Assembly: GCA_964644605.1 (NCBI GenBank)
Contig: CAZXWS010000004.1
Coordinates: forward strand, 1-11,364
Length of the DNA stretch: 11,364 nt
Direction of reading: 5' to 3'
DNA from: CAZLAJ01 sp964644605
GTDB lineage: Bacteria; Patescibacteriota; Microgenomatia; UBA1406; GWC2-37-13
The position numbers and the translations under genes are program-made. The notes beneath the pieces are model-generated. The model made no database searches and was not told the DNA's origin. It saw only the letters and a program-made list of their open reading frames with translations. The stretch's first letter is position 1. Each line of letters opens with the position of its first letter. This document shows, piece by piece, positions 5,332 to 11,364 of the stretch.

Positions 5332-6645
5332 ATGAATGTAAGGGATATAAACAAACTGAATTCACTGCTTGTAATTACCAGCTATCCAGATCCTGATGAT
5401 AAAAATACTGGAGATCAACACTTCAATGCAGTTGGCTGGCATAGTCAAAAAACACTAAAAGGTATAGCTAACACTAATCCCGTGGTGGTATGTGCAGAAA
5501 AAAGAGATTCTTCTCAAGTTTTTTCACCCCACAAAAATCTTTATGTAAAGCGTATTTGGGAAAAATCAAATCCGTTTTCATTCATTAATCTCTTCTCATT
5601 TATCCTTCGCTTAAGTAATGTGAAAACTATACTCGTACAATTCGAGTTTAATGTGTTTGGTGGAATACTCCCTAATATTGCATTACTCATCATGCTCTTT
5701 CTATTAAAACTTACAGGAAGACGGATTATTTTCGAATTACATCAGGTAATTTTGGATATTAGCCAGCTTGAGAAACATATTAATATCAAAAATCCAATAA
5801 AGCAGCAATTTTTCGATCAATGCTTGCGTTTGTTTTATGTTCTACTCGGGCTCAGTACAACTGCAATTATCGTGTTTGAACAAGAATTAAAAAATCGCCT
5901 AAAACCGATGATTGCCGCACAAAAAATTAACGTATTACCGTTAGCGGTTGAAACAAAAGATTTGATTCCAAAAAACATAGCAAGAGAGCATTTAAACCTT
6001 AATAATAATGAATTTGTCCTTCTTGTGTTTGGATTTATAAATGGTTATAAAGGAATAGAATGGATTATCCCTACGCTCAGTTCACTCGATAGAAACAAAT
6101 TTAAACTTATTATCGCGGGCGGTGAGAATCCTTATTTGAAAGACAAAGAATTCTATCAAAAGTTCTACAATTCTATTGTTGAGGAGGTAGAAAAAAATCC
6201 AAATGTCACCCTAACAGGATTTATACCAGAAAACGAAATAAAATATTACTTTCATGCTGCAGACCTTGTGCTGATGCCGTATACAGTTTTTATGTCAGCA
6301 TCCGGTCCTTTCTCACTTACTCTTGGTTATGGAAAACCCATACTATTATCTGAAAAATTAATTGAATATACACAGTCAACTGATTTTAAAGCAGTTTTAG
6401 ATCAAAGTGGGTTGACAACAAATGATCTCTATTTTTCCTTAAAAGACAAACAATCAGTTGTAAATTTAATTAACAAATATTGCACTGAGCCCATCGCGTT
6501 GCAGAAATTAGCTAATTTTTCAGTACAATTGTCTCAACTCAGAGATAGTAAAAATATTTTAAAAGAATATATTACGGTCTTATTTCCTCAAACCAAACCT
6601 GCGTTTATAAAAGCGTCCAGACCTTCATTTTTAAAAATTCCATAA
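5332..6645 (+). CDS. GT4-type (GT-B fold) glycosyltransferase
   Basis: 437 residues. GT4 enzymes transfer a sugar from a nucleotide donor to a lipid-linked or surface glycan acceptor at the cytoplasmic face of the membrane. In the N-terminal half, LLVITSYPDPDD (12-23) is a typical first strand and loop of the acceptor domain, and a hydrophobic stretch (about 110-130) may lie on or in the membrane. In the donor-binding half, FGFINGYKGIEW (233-244) is the GT4 Gly/Lys loop, LIIAGG (259-264) and NVTLTGFI (291-298) are the next strands, and AADLVLMPY (309-317) plus SGPFSLTLGYGKPIL (324-338) is the region that normally carries the E-x7-E motif; here the first Glu position appears replaced by Ser. 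Length fits the family. It has no Shine-Dalgarno sequence and reads from a leaderless promoter. The next gene follows after six bases, so the two form an operon. Acceptor and donor sugars cannot be told from the sequence. Confidence 0.93.
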   Translation: MNVRDINKLNSLLVITSYPDPDDKNTGDQHFNAVGWHSQKTLKGIANTNPVVVCAEKRDSSQVFSPHKNLYVKRIWEKSNPFSFINLFSFILRLSNVKTILVQFEFNVFGGILPNIALLIMLFLLKLTGRRIIFELHQVILDISQLEKHINIKNPIKQQFFDQCLRLFYVLLGLSTTAIIVFEQELKNRLKPMIAAQKINVLPLAVETKDLIPKNIAREHLNLNNNEFVLLVFGFINGYKGIEWIIPTLSSLDRNKFKLIIAGGENPYLKDKEFYQKFYNSIVEEVEKNPNVTLTGFIPENEIKYYFHAADLVLMPYTVFMSASGPFSLTLGYGKPILLSEKLIEYTQSTDFKAVLDQSGLTTNDLYFSLKDKQSVVNLINKYCTEPIALQKLANFSVQLSQLRDSKNILKEYITVLFPQTKPAFIKASRPSFLKIP

Positions 6646-6651
6646 AGTACC

Positions 6652-9636
6652 ATGCGTATTAAAATTAATTGGTACATCGTAGTATTAGCTGGAATAGTGG
6701 GTCTTCTATTCCTAACCAATTACCAGTCAGGGACATACTTAAGCGGATGGGATAATCTGCAGACAGATCTCAATCCCCTACTTGGTGTCAAACGTGCGTT
6801 CTTTTCTGTTTGGGAAGAATACCAAAGTTTTGGATTAACTGCCGGTATGGGACATGCCGCTGATCTCCTGCGCGCAATTTATGTGTTATTGCTTAGTCTA
6901 TTTATACCTCAAAATCTTATCCGGTATATTGAACACTACTCCTTTGTATTGATCGGAGCTCTCGGCATATTTAAATTACTAGAACAGACTGAATTAGCAG
7001 GAAAAAACAAAGGTTTCGCACTAATTGGAGCTGCATATTACATATTTAGCTTCTCAACTATCCAAATTCTTTTTTTACCTTTTGAAACATTCAGTATCTT
7101 TTTTGCCGCATTACCCTGGCAATTATGGATTTTTTTCAAAATAACTTCAAACGCTGACAAGTCAAAAAACAAGAGATATTATCTCCAATTTTTTGTCATC
7201 AACCTTTTATCTACGCCATATGCTGTATCGCAGCAATTGTTTCTTGTGTATTTACTTATCCTGGCATTACTTTGTATCACTCGTTATGTAAAAAATATAC
7301 CTCGTGAAAAATGGATTAGTAATCACACTGTTCCTCACTTAAAACAATACTTTATGCTCTTTACAGTCATCATATTTATAAACCTATTTTGGCTGCTCCC
7401 CCAACTCTATTTTCTTAAAACAAATGGTAGTGTTGTAAGAGAATCAAAAATTAATCAATTAGCAACGGAAGATATATTCTACTCAAATCTTGAAAAAGGA
7501 AATATAAAAGATTTTGTTACCTTGCAAGGGTTCCTGTATGACCGCATGGATAAGCATAACAGTCCCCTTTTTCAAGTATGGAAAGATTATAGGAATCAAT
7601 TTCCCAGCAATATGCTAGTTATTTTGACATCGATAATAACTTTTCTTGGCTTTTTTTATAAATCAAAATACCGTACGTACTTTTTCGTATTACTCAGTCT
7701 AGTTATGATTAGTCTACTCAATAACACGTTTCCTTTTAATCTACTTAATTGGTTTTTCCGTCTAAATCCGCTTATTAATCAAATTTTTAGGTCACCTTTT
7801 ACTAAATTTGCCGTTCCATTATCTGTTGTGGCGAGTTATTTTTTTGCTTCTGGAGCTTGTTACTTATACGAACGGTTACCAAAGGTTAACCGTGAAAAGG
7901 TTTCTATTTCTGTAATAAATTTTGCTGCTATTTTTCTCCTATTTATTTTACTGTGTGCGTATCCATCTTTTAGCGGATACTATACCTCACCTGAAATGAA
8001 GGTGCGAATTCCTGATAAATATTTTTCGCTGATGAAATATTTTGAGACACAAGATAAAAATCAGAGGATAGCTCTTATGCCTGATTATACATTTTGGGGG
8101 TGGTTTTTCCATACATGGGGATATAATGGCTCAGGTTTTTTATGGTATGGCATAGAACAACCTATCATTTCGCGAACATTTGATGTATGGAGTTTTCAAA
8201 GTGAAAGTTACTTTTGGGAGATTAAAAATGCTATTGAAGCAGAAGATATAAAAAAAATTGATCAAGTGCTCCAAAAATATGATATATCGTATATTATTTT
8301 TGATCAAACTTTAACTCCAGTAGTATCAACAATAAAAGCTTTACAATACGACCGACTTGAAAAATTATTAGCCGATGATAAAAATCTTTCTTTGGTAAAG
8401 AGTTGGGACGGATTACGACTCTATAAAGTGCAACAACATTTCCCGACTAAAAATTATGTATCAGTAGCACAAAACCTTCCTACCATCGGGCCGGATGTTA
8501 TTGTTACGCAACAAGACATTGCATATCAGGAAAAAGGCGTTTACCAAACTAAATCTGATACACAAATATATTATCCCTTTTTAGATTTGTTTTCGCAGAC
8601 TGAGCTGCCACATAAAACCTGGTCTATTACAGAATATGATACAAATTTTGCAATTAGTGCAATAATACCTTTTAATCCCACTCAATACTCAGTTATAAAA
8701 AATGACAGTATTAAACCATTGGTAGTTTTTGAAACTGAAAATACTGTCAAAACTGCTATTTCAACACTTCGTACAGCTTTCACAAATAATTTATTCGCGG
8801 CAGCTTTTCCAAAAAACCTTGTTGAAACAGTTACACCTACCGCAACACAGGTTAATAATTGTGGTCAAGGTAACTCTCATAACGAGAGAGTACTGGGAAA
8901 TACATTGAAAGTACAGGCAGATAACGGATTTATATCGTGTTTTTCATATAATTTTCCGACTCTTGCCCAAGATCAAGCTTACTTAGTAAAAATAAAAAAC
9001 GAAAATTTAGATGGACGACGCTTATTTTTCTATATTACTGACAATACTAAGAAACAAAGTTATCTTGAAAAACGATTAAATTTAGATACTGAATATATCG
9101 TTATTCACCCTCGGTTTGAGCATGGTGTTGGATATACTTTTAACTTCTGGAATACCTCGTACAAAGGAATACCTTCAATTAATAAATTAAGTGAACTGGA
9201 AGTGTATACGATACCGTATGACCAACTAAAAACGCTTACTTTACTGAAAAAAAATACAAACACCGAGCCGGCGCAATTCGAAAGCAATTTTAATTCTGTT
9301 AAATTGAGTTACTATAAATACTTATATACCAATTCTTCAAATGATAAAAAGACAGTAATCTTAAATCAGTCGTTTAGCCAGGGATGGCACGCGTATGCAA
9401 TCAATTGCTATAACAAATTTTTCTGTTTTGCGGGTCAAACCTTTCCATTTATATTCGGGCGAGAGATTAAAGATCATGTAAAAATCAACAACTGGGCAAA
9501 CGGTTGGAATACAAACGATAAGAATATTATTCTACTTTTTTGGCCGCAATATCTGGAATATATTGGTTTTTTGATGCTGTTTATCGCTTTTTTGTATGTT
9601 TTGAAAAGAAAAAACACGGATAAGCTAGTGCAATAA
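6652..9636 (+). CDS. large GT-C-like polytopic membrane protein, putative glycosyltransferase
   Basis: 994 residues. GT-C enzymes move sugars from lipid-phosphate donors to acceptors on the outer side of the membrane. About 11 hydrophobic segments lie between residues 7 and 436, then a large outer region (about 440-960), then a last helix (about 967-984) and a Lys-rich end. The first outer loop has GWDNLQTDLNP (32-42) with Asp34 and Asp39, the position where GT-C enzymes carry catalytic acids. FRSPFTKF (379-386) and an aromatic block (about 480-514, ending FDVWS) resemble features of long AftD/YfhO-like proteins common in Microgenomates, as do QGWHAY and NNWANGWN near the C-terminus. These family links come from memory of the pattern. 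There is no ribosome binding site; translation probably couples to the GT4 gene six bases upstream. It is AT-rich throughout. A non-enzymatic flippase-like role is the main alternative. Confidence 0.9.
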   Translation: MRIKINWYIVVLAGIVGLLFLTNYQSGTYLSGWDNLQTDLNPLLGVKRAFFSVWEEYQSFGLTAGMGHAADLLRAIYVLLLSLFIPQNLIRYIEHYSFVLIGALGIFKLLEQTELAGKNKGFALIGAAYYIFSFSTIQILFLPFETFSIFFAALPWQLWIFFKITSNADKSKNKRYYLQFFVINLLSTPYAVSQQLFLVYLLILALLCITRYVKNIPREKWISNHTVPHLKQYFMLFTVIIFINLFWLLPQLYFLKTNGSVVRESKINQLATEDIFYSNLEKGNIKDFVTLQGFLYDRMDKHNSPLFQVWKDYRNQFPSNMLVILTSIITFLGFFYKSKYRTYFFVLLSLVMISLLNNTFPFNLLNWFFRLNPLINQIFRSPFTKFAVPLSVVASYFFASGACYLYERLPKVNREKVSISVINFAAIFLLFILLCAYPSFSGYYTSPEMKVRIPDKYFSLMKYFETQDKNQRIALMPDYTFWGWFFHTWGYNGSGFLWYGIEQPIISRTFDVWSFQSESYFWEIKNAIEAEDIKKIDQVLQKYDISYIIFDQTLTPVVSTIKALQYDRLEKLLADDKNLSLVKSWDGLRLYKVQQHFPTKNYVSVAQNLPTIGPDVIVTQQDIAYQEKGVYQTKSDTQIYYPFLDLFSQTELPHKTWSITEYDTNFAISAIIPFNPTQYSVIKNDSIKPLVVFETENTVKTAISTLRTAFTNNLFAAAFPKNLVETVTPTATQVNNCGQGNSHNERVLGNTLKVQADNGFISCFSYNFPTLAQDQAYLVKIKNENLDGRRLFFYITDNTKKQSYLEKRLNLDTEYIVIHPRFEHGVGYTFNFWNTSYKGIPSINKLSELEVYTIPYDQLKTLTLLKKNTNTEPAQFESNFNSVKLSYYKYLYTNSSNDKKTVILNQSFSQGWHAYAINCYNKFFCFAGQTFPFIFGREIKDHVKINNWANGWNTNDKNIILLFWPQYLEYIGFLMLFIAFLYVLKRKNTDKLVQ

Positions 9637-9651
9637 TCTAATCCTATAGTA

Positions 9652-9680
9652 TTGACTTTTCCTCCATCAGTGTGTATAAT
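9652..9680 (+). promoter_or_regulatory. consensus promoter for the 9800 gene
   Basis: TTGACT (9652-9657), 17-base spacer, TATAAT (9675-9680), the best match to the sigma70 consensus here. It starts 16 bases after the stop of the large membrane protein. Expected start near 9687. Confidence 0.9.
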
Positions 9681-9703
9681 GTATGTATAAACCCGCCAAG
9701 TAA

Positions 9704-9731
9704 GGCACGTATCACTCGTGATATTTGTGCC
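9704..9731 (+). promoter_or_regulatory. leader hairpin of the 9800 gene
   Basis: GGCAC (9704-9708) pairs with GTGCC (9727-9731), and inside it TATCA (9710-9714) pairs with TGATA (9719-9723) around the loop CTCG, with a small internal loop between. It lies about 55 bases before the ribosome binding site, in a leader of about 113 bases. It may stabilise the mRNA 5' end or regulate it; no known class recognised. Confidence 0.5.
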
Positions 9732-9799
9732 TGAAAAAAGCAGGAATCCTTGACAACTCGGCAAAAATACCACACATCATCCCTAGGAGGGAAAAGACC

Positions 9800-10669
9800 A
9801 TGTTTACCAAGCTCCCGAAGTATGTCCTTCCTGTTCTGATCCTGACGTTGGCCCTGCTGGCCGCGACAGTCACGGCGTTCGCCGACGGTCCGGTGGGAAG
9901 CGTCACGGTCGAAAAGATGAGTGTCCTTCCCCAACCTGCAGAAGGTGCTACACCGGTGCTGGAGAACGCCGGTCACATATCCGGCGGTCGCCCAGACAAG
10001 AGCCCAACTCGCTTTCCTCCGTATCTGCCCATGGCGGTAATAGTGGAGAAAGCGCGCGAAGGTGTGAAGCTCCATGCGCAGTTTGAGCGTAGCGCGTGGG
10101 TGGAACAGTTGCTCATCGTCCAACCCGACCTGGGTGGCTACGTACTGAGTTTCTCGAACCCCCGTGAACTGACTGAGGAGATGTACTTCGCGGTACGAAT
10201 CCCTCAGGATAACATGCTGTTCATGAACAGCACGGGAACGACTGCTTCAGGGGCAGCCGTCTCTGCCCTTATCATGCAGGAGATTCCGGGTCTCAAGTAC
10301 GGAGAGCCTACCTATGTAGGCTTTCTTGTGCGAGAAGACCTGGGTCGCCGGGTGCGCATTTGGAGTCGCATGGTCTGGCCGGTTGAGATTCAGCTAGCCG
10401 GACAGAGTGGGCGCATAATGTACGACCCCGTGGAGCACGGCATCACCGGAGACCGCAATATATGGTTCGCGGTCAAGGCTGCCATGGGTACATACAGGCT
10501 CAACTGCAGCGAACAGTGCCAGCTCCATGTTGCCCCGCTAGATGGAGAGATCGGCGCCGATTACCTGATCCAGGGTGAGGTCGTACTTCTCCCCAACCTG
10601 AAGTACCGCGTCGAAAGCACCAACGACCATCCCAGAAGCCAATCCTGGGCTATGATCCCGATCCGCTAG
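9800..10669 (+). CDS. secreted protein of unknown function
   Basis: 289 residues. The ATG at 9800 follows TAGGAGGG (9784-9791) and opens a textbook signal peptide: MFTKLPK, a Leu-rich core, likely cut after AFA (residue 28). Upstream in-frame codons back to 9725 fall in the leader hairpin region and lack a ribosome binding site. The mature part has about 100 residues with few landmarks, then a region rich in alternating hydrophobic residues, consistent with beta-sandwich folds. A short CSEQC (Cys236, Cys240) holds the only two Cys and may form a disulfide or bind metal. No Pro/Thr stalk or anchor is seen, so the protein may be released or held by partners. The DNA is GC-rich, in sharp contrast to the AT-rich gene directly before it. 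No family recognised. Confidence 0.92.
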   Translation: MFTKLPKYVLPVLILTLALLAATVTAFADGPVGSVTVEKMSVLPQPAEGATPVLENAGHISGGRPDKSPTRFPPYLPMAVIVEKAREGVKLHAQFERSAWVEQLLIVQPDLGGYVLSFSNPRELTEEMYFAVRIPQDNMLFMNSTGTTASGAAVSALIMQEIPGLKYGEPTYVGFLVREDLGRRVRIWSRMVWPVEIQLAGQSGRIMYDPVEHGITGDRNIWFAVKAAMGTYRLNCSEQCQLHVAPLDGEIGADYLIQGEVVLLPNLKYRVESTNDHPRSQSWAMIPIR

Positions 10670-10680
10670 GATCTCAATCC

Positions 10681-10698
10681 GACCTCTGCCGAGGGGTC
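10681..10698 (+). terminator. first of two hairpins after the 9800 gene
   Basis: GACCTCT (10681-10687) pairs with AGGGGTC (10692-10698), with one G-U pair, around the loop GCCG. No T-tract. Confidence 0.45.
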
Positions 10699-10708
10699 AA
10701 GGTCTATC

Positions 10709-10750
10709 GACCGGGTGGCACACAGCCACCCGGTCCTGACTTTTATTTTC
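10709..10750 (+). terminator. strong intrinsic terminator after the 9800 gene
   Basis: GACCGGGTGGC (10709-10719) pairs perfectly over 11 bp with GCCACCCGGTC (10725-10735), loop ACACA, followed five bases later by TTTTATTTT. Confidence 0.88.
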
Positions 10751-10879
10751 AATGTATAATTGAGACTAAAAGTAAGATTTTTAATCTGATAGAAATAACC
10801 TATAAAAATATAACTTTACTTGATATAATTATTTGAACGAAAACAAATTACACTTTCTACTTTACTTACTGAATTGTGT

Positions 10880-10885
10880 TACAAT
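10880..10885 (+). promoter_or_regulatory. -10 box for the leaderless 10894 gene
   Basis: TACAAT ends eight bases before the ATG at 10894, predicting a leaderless mRNA. No good -35 is visible. The preceding AT-rich gap from 10751 holds two further isolated TATAAT sequences (10755-10760, 10824-10829) and no other feature. Confidence 0.55.
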
Positions 10886-10893
10886 ATAACAAT

Positions 10894-11364
10894 ATGTCAA
10901 CTCTCTCGTATCTCCAGATACGAAACCCTAAGGACGACGAAACGCCCATTGAAGCGACTACCCAAATTTTTTCGGCACTACTGCCGTCTCACTTTCCTTT
11001 ATGGCGCCGCGCTTTTTATAAACCGCGTGTGTATGCCTTTGAAATATTTCTGATAAACCAGACAATTTATTTTTATGTCACGAGTCCCCAGGAAAATGAA
11101 CAGCTTATTCACAGTTTAATTTCATCATCATACCCGAAGTCGCTCATCAAAAAAACTACTGATCCGCTCGATATCATCATGAAAAATAAATATCTGAATT
11201 TCGGTGAGATGCGACTTAATTCTTCATATTACTTACCCATTAAAACGTATACTGAGTTTAAGATCGACCCACTTTCTGCACTTATTGGATATCTAGCCAA
11301 ACAAGATCAACGTTTGAGTATGGGTATTCAGATACTGATTACCCCAGCATCATTCCCATGGCAA
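10894..11364 (+). CDS. N-terminus of a probable conjugation/type IV secretion-like ATPase (partial)
   Basis: 157 residues without a stop; the gene runs off the window. There is no Shine-Dalgarno sequence; a TACAAT box eight bases before the ATG fits a leaderless mRNA. The order of motifs, an IRNPKDDETPIEA start with a following QIFSALLPS helix, a strand pair FEIFLINQTIYFYVTSP, a LIHSLISSSYPKSLI helix, and then YYLPIKTYTEFKIDPL followed by a helix and IQILITPASFPW, resembles the N-terminal domain that in many CPR genomes precedes a VirB4/TraG-like AAA ATPase (a region named DUF8128, from memory). Such proteins power DNA or protein transfer through a type IV-like channel at the inner membrane. 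The ATPase domain itself would lie beyond the window, so the function is inferred from the N-terminus only. Confidence 0.7.
   Translation, partial: MSTLSYLQIRNPKDDETPIEATTQIFSALLPSHFPLWRRAFYKPRVYAFEIFLINQTIYFYVTSPQENEQLIHSLISSSYPKSLIKKTTDPLDIIMKNKYLNFGEMRLNSSYYLPIKTYTEFKIDPLSALIGYLAKQDQRLSMGIQILITPASFPWQ

Noticed and set aside
9644..10123. Minus-strand open frame opposite the 9800 gene
   Set aside because: It covers the promoter and signal peptide of a well-supported + strand gene and has no start signals.
10755..10829. Two isolated TATAAT boxes (10755-10760 and 10824-10829) as promoters of a small RNA
   Set aside because: No -35 at a proper distance and no following structure; expected by chance in such AT-rich DNA.
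1..11364. CRISPR array, insertion sequence, rRNA or known defence system
   Set aside because: No regularly spaced repeats, no terminal inverted repeats flanking a transposase, and no recognisable nuclease, toxin or Cas motif in any supported gene.

Overview
The window looks like a piece of a Patescibacteria (Candidate Phyla Radiation) genome, most likely Microgenomates-like. The grounds are the large GT-C-like membrane protein with CPR-style sequence signatures, the many small orphan exported proteins, leaderless genes placed 6-8 bases behind a -10 box, and a truncated last gene resembling the N-terminus of CPR VirB4/TraG-like conjugation ATPases. This placement rests on recognition by eye, not on a search. 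All supported genes are on the + strand.

Layout: (1) 2-208, possible tail of an upstream gene. (2) 154-858, GC-rich gene for a two-helix membrane protein with an outer domain, followed by two hairpins. (3) 1111-1434, small three-helix membrane protein. (4) 1480-1962, leaderless soluble orphan. (5) 2108-2746, anchored protein with a Pro/Thr stalk. (6) 2747-3270, long gene-free stretch with a promoter and a strongly structured leader. (7) 3271-4245, very GC-rich secreted protein with a duplicated domain. (8) 4417-4992, secreted protein that appears to carry one copy of the same domain. (9) 5046-5282, small single-pass protein. (10) 5332-9636, AT-rich two-gene unit of a GT4 glycosyltransferase and a 994-residue GT-C-like membrane protein. 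(11) 9800-10669, GC-rich secreted protein. (12) 10894-11364, start of a probable conjugation/secretion ATPase, cut by the window edge.

The most striking property is two expression styles side by side. One set of genes (154, 1111, 2108, 3271, 4417, 9800) has a strong AAGGAG-type ribosome binding site, a perfect or near-perfect terminator-like hairpin at the 3' end, relatively or very high GC, and a predicted exported or membrane product. The other set (1480, 5046, 5332, 10894) has no Shine-Dalgarno sequence, a -10 box almost touching the ATG, lower GC and no obvious terminator. Both sets use the same AT-rich promoter type (TTGACT-N17-TATAAT, or the extended core GGTATACTATAGG), so the GC-rich coding regions sit inside native-looking AT-rich control DNA. 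By direct count, positions 3421-3480 have 45 G/C of 60 and 7021-7080 have 18 of 60.

Functionally the window reads as a cell-surface region: at least five exported or anchored proteins of unknown function, a glycosyltransferase pair that could modify surface polymers or Pro/Thr-rich proteins, and a possible conjugation/secretion ATPase at the right edge. No known defence system, CRISPR array, insertion sequence, tRNA or rRNA was seen.
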